A stretch of DNA of 64,000 bases from Winogradskyella costae (GCF_013403865.1 NZ_JABFDK010000013.1:1-64000), one strand, 5' to 3'. Shown: positions 51,598 to 61,979, counted from the first letter of the stretch. Made by a program: numbers and translations. The notes: generated by a model from the letters alone, not told the origin.

Positions 51598-51629
51598 AAA
51601 CTCTGTAAATCTTTAGACTTACAGAGTTT
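51598..51629 (-). terminator. Terminator downstream of tRNA-Pro
   Basis: The 11-base-pair stem AAACTCTGTAA / TTACAGAGTTT with a ten-base loop is followed by TTTTCTTTTT on the minus strand, 21 bases past the tRNA end. Confidence 0.85.
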
Positions 51630-51649
51630 CTTTATTTGGGATAAAGTAG

Positions 51650-51724
51650 TCGGGGTGGCAGGATTCGAACCTGCGGCCTCCACGTCCCAAACGTGGCGCG
51701 ATAACCGGGCTACGCTACACCCCG
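51650..51724 (-). tRNA. tRNA-Pro (anticodon TGG)
   Basis: The acceptor stem CGGGGTG / CACCCCG, D-arm with GCCCGG, anticodon stem CCACG with loop TTTGGGA (anticodon TGG at 51687-51689) and T-arm GCAGG-TTCGAAT-CCTGC are all present. CCA is not encoded. A promoter with TATATTTG (51751-51758, minus strand) and TTG 18 bases further upstream lies just before it. Confidence 0.96.
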
Positions 51725-51750
51725 AATTTTGGTTTCCCTATTTCGGACTG

Positions 51751-51779
51751 CAAATATATAATTTTTCTTTACAATCCAA
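51751..51779 (-). promoter_or_regulatory. Promoter of tRNA-Pro
   Basis: On the minus strand TTG (51777-51779), 18 bases, TATATTTG (51751-51758), then 26 bases to the mature tRNA 5' end. This matches the phylum consensus. Confidence 0.65.
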
Positions 51780-51828
51780 CAACAATTGTCTAACTTTAAA
51801 GTCTTAATCTTTTTTTAGATAATAATCT

Positions 51829-52929
51829 ATGGATATGAAAACTATCATTATCGGATTAATCCTCTCTAGCACAATAGCTTGTGCACAAGATCAAAATCCT
51901 AAAAATTTAGAAAACACACACGAAGTTATAGTCTCAGACCTTAATATTCCTTGGGGTTTTGCATTTCTTCCTGATAATTCGATGCTAATTACCGAAAAAT
52001 CTGGTGAGCTTATTCATTTTAAGAATGAAACAAAAACAAATATTTCCGGACTGCCAGAAATATATGTTCGTGGGCAAGGCGGTTTATTGGATATTATTCT
52101 ACACCCTAATTACGATAAAAATGGTTGGATATATTTTTCCTATGCCTCCTCTGAAGGTGATGATTCAGGTGGAAATACAACTATCGCAAGAGCCCAACTA
52201 AAAGATAATAGTTTAACAAATTTACAAGTTTTATATAAGGCTTCTCCTGACACCACTAAAGGTCAACATTTTGGCTCTCGTTTGGCTTTTGATGATGACG
52301 GTTATTTGTACTTTTCCGTGGGAGAAAGAGGAAATAGAGATGAGAACCCACAGGATATCACTAGAGATGGCGGAAAAATCTATCGCCTTAATGATGACGG
52401 CTCTATTCCAAAAGACAATCCTTTTGTTAATAAAACTAATGCAAAAACAGCCATTTATTCTTATGGTCATAGAAACCCTCAAGGTATGACAATCCATCCA
52501 GATTCAAGACAAATATGGACTCACGAACATGGCCCAAAAGGTGGTGACGAAATAAACATTATCAAAGCTGGCAAAAATTACGGTTGGCCTGTAATTAGTT
52601 ACGGAGTCAATTATATTGGTACAAAATTTACCGATATTACCGAAAAAGAAGGCATGGAACAACCCATTCATTATTGGGATCCTTCAATTGCACCAAGCGG
52701 AATGGCGTTTATTAAAAGTGACAAGTATGGTGATTGGGATGGAAATTTACTTGTAGGCTCTCTAAAATTTCAATATTTAGATATGTGCACTTTAAAAGAT
52801 AATAAAGTCATAAAAGAAGAACGCTTGCTAGATGGATTAGGACGAGTGAGATGTGTAGAACAAGGTCCGGATGGTTTTATTTACGTTGGTATAGAAAATT
52901 TAGGAATTGTAAAATTGATAAGAAAATGA
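51829..52929 (+). CDS. PQQ-dependent sugar dehydrogenase-family protein
   Basis: This encodes 366 residues; ATG at 51835 is an alternative start. A signal or lipoprotein-like leader (IIGLILSSTIACAQD, possible lipobox IAC) precedes a six-bladed propeller of the GSDH family (PF07995): DLNIPWGFAFLPDNSMLITE, YVRGQGGLLDIILHPNY, HFGSRLAFDDDGYLYFSVGE, and IWTHEHGPKGGDEINIIKAG. The enzymes oxidise aldose sugars using PQQ. The stop overlaps the ATG of a cytochrome c gene (ATGA), its likely electron acceptor. Confidence 0.9.
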   Translation: MDMKTIIIGLILSSTIACAQDQNPKNLENTHEVIVSDLNIPWGFAFLPDNSMLITEKSGELIHFKNETKTNISGLPEIYVRGQGGLLDIILHPNYDKNGWIYFSYASSEGDDSGGNTTIARAQLKDNSLTNLQVLYKASPDTTKGQHFGSRLAFDDDGYLYFSVGERGNRDENPQDITRDGGKIYRLNDDGSIPKDNPFVNKTNAKTAIYSYGHRNPQGMTIHPDSRQIWTHEHGPKGGDEINIIKAGKNYGWPVISYGVNYIGTKFTDITEKEGMEQPIHYWDPSIAPSGMAFIKSDKYGDWDGNLLVGSLKFQYLDMCTLKDNKVIKEERLLDGLGRVRCVEQGPDGFIYVGIENLGIVKLIRK

Positions 52930-53369
52930 AAAACATAATTATTCTCGGAATTTTGATACTAACGATTGTATCATGTAATTCAAATACAAAAAAGTCCAAT
53001 ACTACAGCTCAAAATTATACAAAAGTCAGTCAAGATAATCCTAAACTCATTGCTAGCATTGAACGTGGCAAAATTATCTATAATGATATGTGCGTCACTT
53101 GCCATTTACCAGAAGGTAAAGGAGTACCTAGGGCGTTTCCACCATTGGCAGACTCAGATTATTTGAGAGAAAATCAAAACGAAAGCATCAAAGCTGCTAA
53201 ATACGGTATATCTGGCAAAATTGTAGTGAACGGCATCACCTATAATAGCACAATGGCGCCATTAGGTCTTTCAGACAAAGAAGTCGCTGATGTTATCAAT
53301 TACGTCAATAATAGCTGGGGAAATGCGATTAACAACTTTGTAACACCAGAGAAAGTTTCCAAATTATAA
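52926..53369 (+). CDS. Cytochrome c lipoprotein coupled to the sugar dehydrogenase
   Basis: This encodes 147 residues from ATG at 52926. The lipobox IVSC gives a mature start CNSNTKK. One heme site C56-V-T-C-H60 follows ERGKIIYNDM; the distal Met is probably in NSTMAPLGLSDKEVADV. This is a class I cytochrome c with the LPEGKGVPRAFPPLA loop common to partners of membrane or PQQ dehydrogenases. It is translationally coupled to the gene before it. An ATG upstream at 52851 would overlap the dehydrogenase and is not used. Confidence 0.9.
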   Translation: MKNIIILGILILTIVSCNSNTKKSNTTAQNYTKVSQDNPKLIASIERGKIIYNDMCVTCHLPEGKGVPRAFPPLADSDYLRENQNESIKAAKYGISGKIVVNGITYNSTMAPLGLSDKEVADVINYVNNSWGNAINNFVTPEKVSKL

Positions 53370-53392
53370 ACGAACTATACTACATAAATAAT

Positions 53393-53400
53393 TAAATTTG
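53393..53400 (+). promoter_or_regulatory. -7 promoter element ahead of udk
   Basis: TAAATTTG matches TAnnTTTG exactly and is 26 bases before the udk start. No good TTG is seen at the expected distance. Confidence 0.35.
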
Positions 53401-53426
53401 TAGCATTCAAACAAACTAAATTAAAT

Positions 53427-54032
53427 ATGCTTATTATAGGAATTGCAGGTGGTACAGGCTGCGGAAAAACGACGGTTGTAAACACTATTTTAAAAGAATT
53501 ACCTGAAGGTGAAGTTGGAGTAATATCCCAAGATTCCTATTACAAGGATACCTCTCATTTAAGTTTTGAAGAGCGTGTTAAAATTAACTTTGATCATCCA
53601 AGATCTATAGATTTTGAATTACTAGAGCAACACCTCAAAGAATTAAGAGCAGGGCATAGCATTAATCAACCCGTGTATTCATTTGTTAAACACAACCGAA
53701 CAGGGGATGTAATTGTTACCAAACCAAGAAAGGTTATGATTGTAGAAGGGATATTAATATTATCTCATGCTGAAATACGAGACCTTTTTGATATTAAAAT
53801 ATATGTTCATGCAGATTCCGATGAGCGCCTAATACGACGTTTAAGACGCGATATCACAGAACGAGGCCGTGACATCAACGAAGTACTCCAACGCTATCAA
53901 TCGACATTAAAACCAATGCATCAGCAGTTTATTGAGCCTATGAAAGAATACGCAGACATTATTATACCAAATAATAAATACAATACGGTCGCTGTAGATA
54001 TCGTTAAAACAATAATTAACGAACGCTTATAA
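53427..54032 (+). CDS. udk: Uridine kinase
   Basis: This encodes 201 residues. The P-loop is GIAGGTGCGKTT near the N-terminus. Substrate-binding and catalytic segments follow: SQDSYYKDTSHLSFEER, FDHPRSIDFELLEQHL, and the lid with RRLRRDITERGRD. It phosphorylates uridine and cytidine for nucleotide salvage. The stop TAA shares its last base with the next ATG, so the FtsB-like gene is coupled to it, a gene order common in flavobacteria. Confidence 0.96.
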   Translation: MLIIGIAGGTGCGKTTVVNTILKELPEGEVGVISQDSYYKDTSHLSFEERVKINFDHPRSIDFELLEQHLKELRAGHSINQPVYSFVKHNRTGDVIVTKPRKVMIVEGILILSHAEIRDLFDIKIYVHADSDERLIRRLRRDITERGRDINEVLQRYQSTLKPMHQQFIEPMKEYADIIIPNNKYNTVAVDIVKTIINERL

Positions 54033-54358
54033 TGTCTAAATTCAATATAAAATATCTGAAGCCATTTAAGAATATCTATGTTATAGTTCTTGTCGTTTTC
54101 GTGGTTTGGATGTTGTTTTTTGATGCACATTCGTGGTTATTTCACCATGAATTAAATACGGATATAAACGAGTTAGAATACCAAAAAGAGCACTATAAAA
54201 ATGAGATGGCAAAAGACAACAAAGCCATTAAAGAATTAAGTACAGACGAAGGTATTGAGCGTACAGCACGAGAAACTTACTACATGAAGAAATCTAACGA
54301 AGATATTTTCATTATTGAATACGAAGACAGTATTCCAAAAAACAAACAAGATGAGTAA
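54032..54358 (+). CDS. Septum formation initiator (FtsB/DivIC family)
   Basis: This encodes 108 residues. A short cytosolic start is followed by one transmembrane helix (IYVIVLVVFVVWMLFFDAHS, about residues 16-35), a coiled coil rich in Lys and Glu (about 45-80), and a C-terminal segment ERTARETYYMKKSNEDIFII. This is the FtsB/DivIC (PF04977) pattern. It acts with FtsL in the divisome. It overlaps the mutA start by eight bases. Confidence 0.88.
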   Translation: MSKFNIKYLKPFKNIYVIVLVVFVVWMLFFDAHSWLFHHELNTDINELEYQKEHYKNEMAKDNKAIKELSTDEGIERTARETYYMKKSNEDIFIIEYEDSIPKNKQDE

Positions 54359-55730
54359 ATCATTATTTAAAGATTTTGATTCCGTGTCTTCAAAAGCATG
54401 GAAGCAAAAAATACAGGTCGATCTTAAAGGTGCAGATTACAACGATACCCTAATCTGGAAAACCAATGAAGGCATTGATGTTAAACCATTTTATCATGCT
54501 GATGAATTTGAAACCCTACCCGAAGTCTCAAAAAGTAATGCAACCAAATGGAAAATAGCACAATCTATTGAAGTTACAGACGCTAACGTAGCTAATTTAA
54601 AAGCCATAGATGCTATTTATCGTGGAGCTGAAAGCATTTTATTTAATATAGCCTCCAAGGACACCTCAACAGAAGACTTGCTCCAAAATATCGATTTAGA
54701 TACCGTAAAGGTGCATATTACCTGCAATTTTCTTTCAGAAGATTTCATTAACGATTTATTAACCACTACCTCTAGTACTTTTAAAGCGCCTCAAATATAT
54801 ATCCACACAGACATCATAGGTAATTTAGCTAAAACAGGAAATTGGTTCAACAATCTTAACGATGATTTCATTAACCTAAAAACTATTGTAAAATCAACCC
54901 ATCAAATCAGTATCGATTTGGGTATATATCAAAATGCTGGCGCTTCTAGCGTTCAGCAATTAGCATACAGTTTAGCTCATGCAAATGAGTATTTGAATCA
55001 CTATGACGGATCTAAAGACACGTCCTTAAACGAAATAAACATAATATTCAATACATCAATTGGTTCAAACTACTTCTTTGAAATAGCAAAAATTAGAGCT
55101 TTACGTCAATTATACACCACACTAGCTTCCGAGTATCACGTCAATGAAGACTGTACAATAATTGCGACACCTAGTAAACGTAATAAAACCATATACGATT
55201 ACAACGTTAACATGCTGCGAACAACCACCGAATGCATGAGCGCTATTCTTGGTGGAGTCAATGAAATTTGTAACTTACCGTACGATGCCTTATTCCATAT
55301 ACCAAATGAATTTGGAGATCGTATTGCCAGAAACCAGCTTTTAGTTTTAAAAAATGAAAGCTATTTCGACAAAGTAAATAACCCTGCAGACGGAGCTTAT
55401 TACATCGAAAGTTTAACAGAACAATTAGCTGAAAAAGCCCTTGAGTTATTTAAAGATATTGAATCCAACGGAGGTTTTTTAAGTCAATTGAAAGAAGGGA
55501 CAATTCAAAGGAAAATTAAAGAAAGTGCTGCTAAAGAACAGGCCGATTTTGACGCTGAAAAACTAATCTTATTAGGCACAAACAAACATCCTAATAACGC
55601 TGACAAAATGAAATCTAATTTAGAAATTAGTCCATTTTTAAAAATCGAAAAGCGCAAAACATTGATTGAACCAATTATTGAGAAAAGATTATCTGAAAAA
55701 TTGGAAATCAAAAGATTAAGCACCGAGTAA
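54351..55730 (+). CDS. mutA: Methylmalonyl-CoA mutase small subunit
   Basis: This encodes 459 residues from MSKSLFKDFDSVSSKAWKQK at 54351. It is the catalytically inactive partner of the heterodimeric enzyme: a (beta/alpha)8-like domain with NVNMLRTTTECMSAILGGVN and EFGDRIARNQLLVLKNE, while the C-terminal cobalamin-binding module is missing (normal for flavobacterial small subunits, about 450-620 residues). It lies 54 bases before the large-subunit gene and is surely part of one unit. Confidence 0.92.
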   Translation: MSKSLFKDFDSVSSKAWKQKIQVDLKGADYNDTLIWKTNEGIDVKPFYHADEFETLPEVSKSNATKWKIAQSIEVTDANVANLKAIDAIYRGAESILFNIASKDTSTEDLLQNIDLDTVKVHITCNFLSEDFINDLLTTTSSTFKAPQIYIHTDIIGNLAKTGNWFNNLNDDFINLKTIVKSTHQISIDLGIYQNAGASSVQQLAYSLAHANEYLNHYDGSKDTSLNEINIIFNTSIGSNYFFEIAKIRALRQLYTTLASEYHVNEDCTIIATPSKRNKTIYDYNVNMLRTTTECMSAILGGVNEICNLPYDALFHIPNEFGDRIARNQLLVLKNESYFDKVNNPADGAYYIESLTEQLAEKALELFKDIESNGGFLSQLKEGTIQRKIKESAAKEQADFDAEKLILLGTNKHPNNADKMKSNLEISPFLKIEKRKTLIEPIIEKRLSEKLEIKRLSTE

Positions 55731-55784
55731 AACTCAGTATTGACAAAACCTATAGTTCTCTTTTATCTCTAAAACACATCAAGA

Positions 55785-57908
55785 ATGTCTAGAAAAAATC
55801 TTCAACATATAGCACTAAAAAACGAAGCGCAAACTTTGAAACAAAGCGAAGAAAAAGACTTTCTTACAGCCGAAAATATCAGAGTCAAATCAACGTATTC
55901 AAAAGACGATATTCAAGACTTAGAACACCTTAATTTTATTGCAGGTATCGCGCCAAATCTTCGGGGACCATACTCAACTATGTTTGTTCGCAGACCTTGG
56001 ACTATTAGACAATATGCAGGGTTTTCAACAGCCGAAGAAAGCAATGCTTTTTATAGAAGAAATCTAGCCGCGGGACAAAAAGGATTATCAGTAGCATTTG
56101 ATTTAGCTACACACAGAGGTTATGATTCTGACCACGAACGTGTCGTTGGAGATGTCGGAAAAGCAGGCGTGGCCATAGACTCGGTTGAGGATATGAAAAT
56201 TCTTTTCAATCAAATCCCTCTAGATAAAATGTCAGTATCCATGACAATGAATGGGGCTGTGTTACCCATTTTAGCGTTTTACATTGTAGCAGCTGAAGAA
56301 CAAGGAGTTAAACCCAACCAACTCGCAGGAACAATTCAGAACGATATTCTAAAGGAGTTTATGGTTAGAAACACATACATCTACCCACCTACTCCATCCA
56401 TGAAAATTATCTCTGACATATTTGAATACTCAAGTAATAATATGCCAAAGTTTAACAGTATCAGCATATCAGGCTACCACATGCAAGAGGCTGGAGCCAC
56501 TTGCGATATCGAATTAGCTTACACTTTAGCTGATGGACTAGAATACATCAGAAAGGGACTTGAAGCCGGCATGGACATTGACACCTTCGCCCCGAGGTTA
56601 TCTTTTTTCTGGGCAATTGGCATGAATCACTTTATGGAAATTGCCAAAATGCGTGCTGCACGAATGCTATGGGCTAAACTCGTAAAGCAATTCAACCCAA
56701 AGAATCAGAAGTCGTTAGCACTTAGAACCCACTGCCAAACCTCTGGTTGGAGTCTTACCGAGCAAGATCCTTTTAATAACGTAGCCAGAACCTGCATTGA
56801 AGCCTCTGCTGCCGCTTTTGGAGGCACACAGAGCCTACACACTAACGCTTTAGATGAAGCTATTGCCTTGCCAACAGACTTTTCAGCTCGTATCGCAAGA
56901 AATACACAGATATATTTACAACAAGAAACGCACATCACAAAAACCGTAGATCCCTGGGCTGGTAGTTATTATGTTGAAAAATTGACTAACGACATTACAA
57001 AAGAAGCATGGAAACTAATACAGGAAGTCGAAGAACTAGGCGGCATGACCAAAGCTATCGAGGCTGGCATACCCAAACTACGCATTGAAGAAGCTGCGGC
57101 TCGCAAACAAGCCCGAATAGACTCTTCACAAGACATTATTATTGGGGTTAACAAGTACCGCTTAGAACAAGAAGACCCAATATCCACTCTCGAGGTAGAC
57201 AACCAAACCGTAAGACTACAGCAAATTGAACGCTTAAACAGCATAAAAGCAAGTCGTGATAAAACCGCTGTCACAGAAGCATTATCAAAACTAACAGAAT
57301 CTGCAAAGACAAGTGAAGGAAATTTACTAGATTTAGCAGTAGATGCTGCAAGAAAACGCGCCACTTTAGGAGAGATAAGCGACGCACTAGAAGTTGAATT
57401 TGGCAGATACAAAGCACAAATTAAATCATTTTCAGGGGTGTATAGTAAAGAAATAAAAGACGATAAAAGCTTTCAAAAAGCAAGAGAATTAGCGAATCAA
57501 TTTGCAGAACAAGACGGACGAAGACCTCGAATTATGATTGCCAAAATGGGACAGGACGGGCATGATAGAGGTGCCAAAGTTGTCGCTACGAGCTATGCAG
57601 ATGTAGGGTTTGATGTAGACATTGGACCGCTCTTTCAAACACCAAAAGAAGCTGCAAAGCAAGCCGTTGAAAATGACGTTCACATCCTCGGGATATCTTC
57701 CTTAGCAGCAGGCCATAAAACATTAGTACCTCAAGTCATAGAAGAACTAAAAAAATATGATAGAGATGACATAATGGTTATTGTTGGAGGCGTCATACCA
57801 AAGCAAGATTACCAGTATTTATTCGACGCCGGAGCTGTTGCTGTTTTTGGACCTGGAACTAAGATCAGTGATGCTGCCATTCAAATTTTAAACATTTTAA
57901 TTGATTAA
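55785..57908 (+). CDS. mutB: Methylmalonyl-CoA mutase large subunit (B12-dependent)
   Basis: This encodes 707 residues. The barrel contains [38 protein letters not shown] and [20 protein letters not shown]. The C-terminal cobalamin domain has D591-G-H593-D-R-G596, the DxHxxG motif with His593 as the lower ligand of B12, followed by [20 protein letters not shown]. It interconverts succinyl-CoA and methylmalonyl-CoA. The B12 import operon lies about 4.3 kb upstream. Confidence 0.97.
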   Translation: MSRKNLQHIALKNEAQTLKQSEEKDFLTAENIRVKSTYSKDDIQDLEHLNFIAGIAPNLRGPYSTMFVRRPWTIRQYAGFSTAEESNAFYRRNLAAGQKGLSVAFDLATHRGYDSDHERVVGDVGKAGVAIDSVEDMKILFNQIPLDKMSVSMTMNGAVLPILAFYIVAAEEQGVKPNQLAGTIQNDILKEFMVRNTYIYPPTPSMKIISDIFEYSSNNMPKFNSISISGYHMQEAGATCDIELAYTLADGLEYIRKGLEAGMDIDTFAPRLSFFWAIGMNHFMEIAKMRAARMLWAKLVKQFNPKNQKSLALRTHCQTSGWSLTEQDPFNNVARTCIEASAAAFGGTQSLHTNALDEAIALPTDFSARIARNTQIYLQQETHITKTVDPWAGSYYVEKLTNDITKEAWKLIQEVEELGGMTKAIEAGIPKLRIEEAAARKQARIDSSQDIIIGVNKYRLEQEDPISTLEVDNQTVRLQQIERLNSIKASRDKTAVTEALSKLTESAKTSEGNLLDLAVDAARKRATLGEISDALEVEFGRYKAQIKSFSGVYSKEIKDDKSFQKARELANQFAEQDGRRPRIMIAKMGQDGHDRGAKVVATSYADVGFDVDIGPLFQTPKEAAKQAVENDVHILGISSLAAGHKTLVPQVIEELKKYDRDDIMVIVGGVIPKQDYQYLFDAGAVAVFGPGTKISDAAIQILNILID

Positions 57909-57962
57909 TTCATTGTTGTTTTCCAAATTTTCGCCTAACATTAAAACGATGTCTAATAGTCT

Positions 57963-58895
57963 ATGAGGACAACTAAAAAAATCATTAAACGATACACCCT
58001 AATCCTTTTCATCTTAGGGCTACTCATTATACATTTTATTGTCCCTCGTTTTATAGTAGAAACGAGAAGCCCTATCGTAGAATTATTTAAAGCAGAAGAC
58101 GTCACAACCTCCCAAACGAAATCTAATACCAACTCTAAATTCAAAAGAAAAAAAATAACAATTACAACTTTTGACAAGCTTAAACTATCCGCCCTAATAA
58201 CATACTCAAGTTCAACACATGTTAAAGGCACAATTATATTATTGCACGGCAGCAGCCACACTAAAGAACATTTCTTAGTTCTAAGTGAGTTTCTTTCTAT
58301 TAATGGCTTTAACTCAGTTGCATTAGACTCTCGAGGATTTGGCGAAAGCAAAGGACAATTTTTCACATACGGAGCCAAAGAAACTAAAGATATTCAAACA
58401 TTAATTACACAATTAATTAATAATGAAAACTTAGATAACATAGGGCTTTGGGGACAATCTATAGGCGGGGCCTTAACTCTACAAGCAATGGGAATGGACA
58501 ACCGTATTGCTTTCGGAATTGCTGAAAGTACTTACACAGACTTAAAGACAAATATTCAATATTACATTAAGCGTCATACTGGCTTCAACCTAAAATTATT
58601 TAGCGATTATTTAGTTGACAGAGCAGGACGCATCGCTGATTTCAATCCCGATGAGGCTAATCCTTACAAATACAGCAATAATATTACACAACCTATACTC
58701 GTTGTTCATGGCTCTAAAGATACAGCTATCCCTATTTCAAAGGGAAGAGCCAACTACTCAAGGATTAAAAGCATCGATAAAGAGTTTATGGAACTAAAAG
58801 CTGCAGGTCATTCGGATATTTGGGCAATTGGTAGCGATAAGTACTTTGAATCAGTACTCAAGTTTCTAAACAAACAAGCTCTACCTTCAAACTAA
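57963..58895 (+). CDS. Membrane-anchored alpha/beta hydrolase
   Basis: This encodes 310 residues. An N-terminal transmembrane helix (IKRYTLILFILGLLIIHFIV) anchors the protein. The fold is alpha/beta hydrolase: oxyanion region IILLHGSSHTKEHFL, nucleophile Ser166 in GLWGQSIGGAL, acid Asp in VHGSKDTAIPIS, and His in LKAAGHSDIWAIG. It resembles the serine aminopeptidase / BAAT-type group (YqkD-like). The substrate is unknown. It is monocistronic. Confidence 0.88.
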   Translation: MRTTKKIIKRYTLILFILGLLIIHFIVPRFIVETRSPIVELFKAEDVTTSQTKSNTNSKFKRKKITITTFDKLKLSALITYSSSTHVKGTIILLHGSSHTKEHFLVLSEFLSINGFNSVALDSRGFGESKGQFFTYGAKETKDIQTLITQLINNENLDNIGLWGQSIGGALTLQAMGMDNRIAFGIAESTYTDLKTNIQYYIKRHTGFNLKLFSDYLVDRAGRIADFNPDEANPYKYSNNITQPILVVHGSKDTAIPISKGRANYSRIKSIDKEFMELKAAGHSDIWAIGSDKYFESVLKFLNKQALPSN

Positions 58896-58996
58896 GTATT
58901 TAGTTAAAATAACGGTATTCCTTTAGCTTTCATTATTTTATGTTTAGATTAGTGGGAAATTCTCATAAAACACTAATCAATTAAACCCATCAATCA

Positions 58997-61840
58997 ATGA
59001 AAAAATTTAGTATTGGCGCATTAACAATAATGTGTCTAACCTTTGTATTCCCATTAAATGCTCAGGTTGTAAACGCAAAATTAGAATCAGAAGCAACTTA
59101 CACCCCATCAACCCCTATTCCCACAGATCCTAATGTAAAAACTGGCACTTTAAAAAATGGCCTCACTTACTACATTCAAAATAATTCAAAACCAGAAAAT
59201 AAAGTAGAACTGAGACTCGTTATTAACGCCGGCTCTATCCTAGAAGATGAAGACCAATTAGGTTTGGCTCACTTTATGGAACACATGTGCTTTAATGGTA
59301 CCAAAAACTTCGAAAAAAATGAACTGGTAGATTATCTACAAAGTATTGGAGTAAAGTTTGGGGCGCATCTCAACGCTTACACTAGTTTTGATGAAACTGT
59401 TTACATCCTTCCTATCCCTAGTGATGATCCCGAAAAACTGGAAAAAGGATTTCAAATCATAGAAGATTGGGCTCATAATGCACTTTTAACTGACGAGGAA
59501 ATAGATAACGAACGCGGCGTTGTTTTAGAGGAGTACCGACTAGGTAAAGGTGCAGACGAACGTATGATGCAAGAATATTTACCAAAAATGATGCACGGTT
59601 CGATGTATGCAGAACGCCTTCCTATTGGTACAAAAGAAAATTTGGAAACTTTTGAATACGAAAGTTTAAAACGTTTTTATAAAGATTGGTACAGACCAGA
59701 TTTAATGGCTGTAATTGCTGTTGGAGATATTGACGCAGCTGTATTAGAAGAAAAAATAAAATCACATTTCGGACATATAAAAAACCCTAAAAACCCAAAA
59801 CCAAGACCGTCATTCGACTTACCAAATCATGAAGACACCTTTGTCGCTATTGAATCTGACAAAGAAGCCCCGTTTTCTAATGTCCAATTAATGTTTAAAG
59901 ACAAAGTGAACTCCACACCAGATGTTACTTATGCTGATTACAGAAACTCCATGGTTGAAAGTTTATTCTCCCAAATGATAAATAACCGACTAGATGAAAT
60001 TAGAAATGGTGACAACCCGCCTTTTGTATATGGGTTCACTTATTACGGCGGTACCTATGCACGTACCAAGAACGCATTTCAATCTTCTGCTATGACGAGT
60101 CCAACCGGACAACTAGACGCCTTAAAAACGCTCTTAGTAGAAAATCAACGTGTACGTCAACACGGTTTCTATGAAGGTGAATTTAACCGTGCAAAAAAAG
60201 ACATTATTGCTAATATGGAGCGTGCCTTTAAAGACAGAGACAAGATGGAATCAAACAGAATCGTTGGGCGTTACATTAGCAATTTCCTAGAGCAAAACCC
60301 TATTCCTAGTATGGATTGGAGATTCGACTTTATGAAATCACAATTGCCGACAATTACATTAGATGAGGTTAACGCCCTCATCAAATCTTACATCAAAGAA
60401 GACAACCGCGTAGTTATACTTACTGGTCCAGAAAAAGAAGATTTAGAACAAGTAAAAGAAGCGCAGGTATTAGAGCTATTAGATTCAGTTAATGCTATGG
60501 ATTTAAAACCTTATGAGGATAAAGCTGTTGCCTCTTCATTAATTACAAATGCACCATCTAAAGGCAGCATTGCGGAATATAAAACTGACGACACATTGGG
60601 CACAACGACTTTAGTTTTAAGCAATGGAGCTACAGTAACCTATAAGAAGACTGATTTTAAAAATGATGAAATTTTATTTGATGCTTTTAGTTACGGAGGA
60701 ACGTCGTTATATTCTAACGAAGAATATAAAGCAACTTCTAACGCTAATGCTGGTTTAACTGAAGCCGGAGTAAATGGTTTTGGTAAAGTTGAACTAAGTA
60801 AAATGATGTCTGGTAAAATCGCAAATGTGAGGCTTTCAATCGGCACTTATAGTGAAGGTTTATCCGGAAACACGACTCCAAAAGATTTAGAAACGTTATT
60901 TCAATTGACGTATTTGCATTTTACAGCTTTAAATAAAGACGAAAACGCTTTTAAAAGTTTTGCTGATAAACAAAAAGCGTTTTTAGGCAATCTACTATCG
61001 AGTCCACAATTTTATTTTCAAGATCAATTGTCTGAGTTTATTTATGGAAAAAACCCAAGATACACAGGGTTTCCTACAGCAGAAGACATGGACAATGCAG
61101 ACTACAACTTAGCCTATAAAAAATATAAAGAGCGCTTTGCTGATGCGGGTGATTTTCATTTCTATTTTGTAGGAAACATTGACGAAACTAAGTTTGTAGA
61201 ATTATGTGAAACCTATTTGGCAAGTTTACCGTCAACAGAAAGCAATGAATCTTATAACGTTAGTGATTTTAGACCTTTAACAGGTAGCCACGAAAAAATT
61301 ATAGAGAAAGGTGAAGACCCTAAAAGTTCGGTAAGAATAACCTACCATGGTCCAACAGATTACGATGAAAAAGAAGCACATGCTTTAAAAAGTCTAGCTG
61401 AAGTATTATCTATTAAATTAATTGAAAAGTTACGTGAAGAAGAAGGTGGCGTATACGGAGCTGGTGCTAATGCAAGTATTAGTAATATGCCTTATGACTG
61501 GTTTAGATTTAATATTAGCTTTCCTTGTGGTCCAGAAAATGTTGATAAGCTTATCACGGCAACGATGAAGGAGGTCGATATTTTAATCAAAGATGGTCCG
61601 ACAGAAGTCGATTTAGAAAAAGTAAAAAAGGCTCAAGTCTTAGATTATAAAGAAGATCTAAAAACCAATAGATTTTGGTTAGGGCAACTCAAAAACGCTG
61701 ATTACCTCAAAAAAGATGCTCATAATATCTTAAAATTTGAAGACGCCGTAAATAGTTTAACTGTTGCCGATTTACATAACGTAGCTAAAAAATATTTAAC
61801 TCAAGGCTATATCACTGGTATTCATAATCCAGAAAAATAA
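58997..61840 (+). CDS. M16-family zinc metallopeptidase
   Basis: This encodes 947 residues with a signal peptide ending FPLNAQ. The zinc motif H92-F-M-E95-H96 (HxxEH) is followed by MCFNGTKNFEKNELVDYLQ and the downstream Glu in NERGVVLEEYRLGKG. A second M16 domain starts near residue 510 and carries REEEGGVYGAGANASISNMP, the C-terminal R/Y block. The two-domain size is normal for secreted pitrilysin-type enzymes of Bacteroidota. It probably degrades peptides in the periplasm or outside the cell. A terminator follows. Confidence 0.95.
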   Translation: MKKFSIGALTIMCLTFVFPLNAQVVNAKLESEATYTPSTPIPTDPNVKTGTLKNGLTYYIQNNSKPENKVELRLVINAGSILEDEDQLGLAHFMEHMCFNGTKNFEKNELVDYLQSIGVKFGAHLNAYTSFDETVYILPIPSDDPEKLEKGFQIIEDWAHNALLTDEEIDNERGVVLEEYRLGKGADERMMQEYLPKMMHGSMYAERLPIGTKENLETFEYESLKRFYKDWYRPDLMAVIAVGDIDAAVLEEKIKSHFGHIKNPKNPKPRPSFDLPNHEDTFVAIESDKEAPFSNVQLMFKDKVNSTPDVTYADYRNSMVESLFSQMINNRLDEIRNGDNPPFVYGFTYYGGTYARTKNAFQSSAMTSPTGQLDALKTLLVENQRVRQHGFYEGEFNRAKKDIIANMERAFKDRDKMESNRIVGRYISNFLEQNPIPSMDWRFDFMKSQLPTITLDEVNALIKSYIKEDNRVVILTGPEKEDLEQVKEAQVLELLDSVNAMDLKPYEDKAVASSLITNAPSKGSIAEYKTDDTLGTTTLVLSNGATVTYKKTDFKNDEILFDAFSYGGTSLYSNEEYKATSNANAGLTEAGVNGFGKVELSKMMSGKIANVRLSIGTYSEGLSGNTTPKDLETLFQLTYLHFTALNKDENAFKSFADKQKAFLGNLLSSPQFYFQDQLSEFIYGKNPRYTGFPTAEDMDNADYNLAYKKYKERFADAGDFHFYFVGNIDETKFVELCETYLASLPSTESNESYNVSDFRPLTGSHEKIIEKGEDPKSSVRITYHGPTDYDEKEAHALKSLAEVLSIKLIEKLREEEGGVYGAGANASISNMPYDWFRFNISFPCGPENVDKLITATMKEVDILIKDGPTEVDLEKVKKAQVLDYKEDLKTNRFWLGQLKNADYLKKDAHNILKFEDAVNSLTVADLHNVAKKYLTQGYITGIHNPEK

Positions 61841-61861
61841 GATTACACCTATTTTATTGAG

Positions 61862-61899
61862 CAGCCTTCATAATTTCTAATGAAGGCTGTTTTTTTTTT
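61862..61899 (+). terminator. Terminator after the M16 peptidase gene
   Basis: The stem CAGCCTTCAT / ATGAAGGCTG with an eight-base loop is followed by ten T. Confidence 0.92.
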
Positions 61900-61979
61900 A
61901 TAGAACTGTTAACAACTTCAATTTCTTAAAGTCGTAAATAATCGTAATTTTAAGCCCTTATATTTAACCAAATCATTTA

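Noticed and set aside
56969-57412. 147-codon minus-strand frame inside the mutB gene
   Set aside because: Antisense to a highly conserved enzyme; the product is a Ser-rich shadow.
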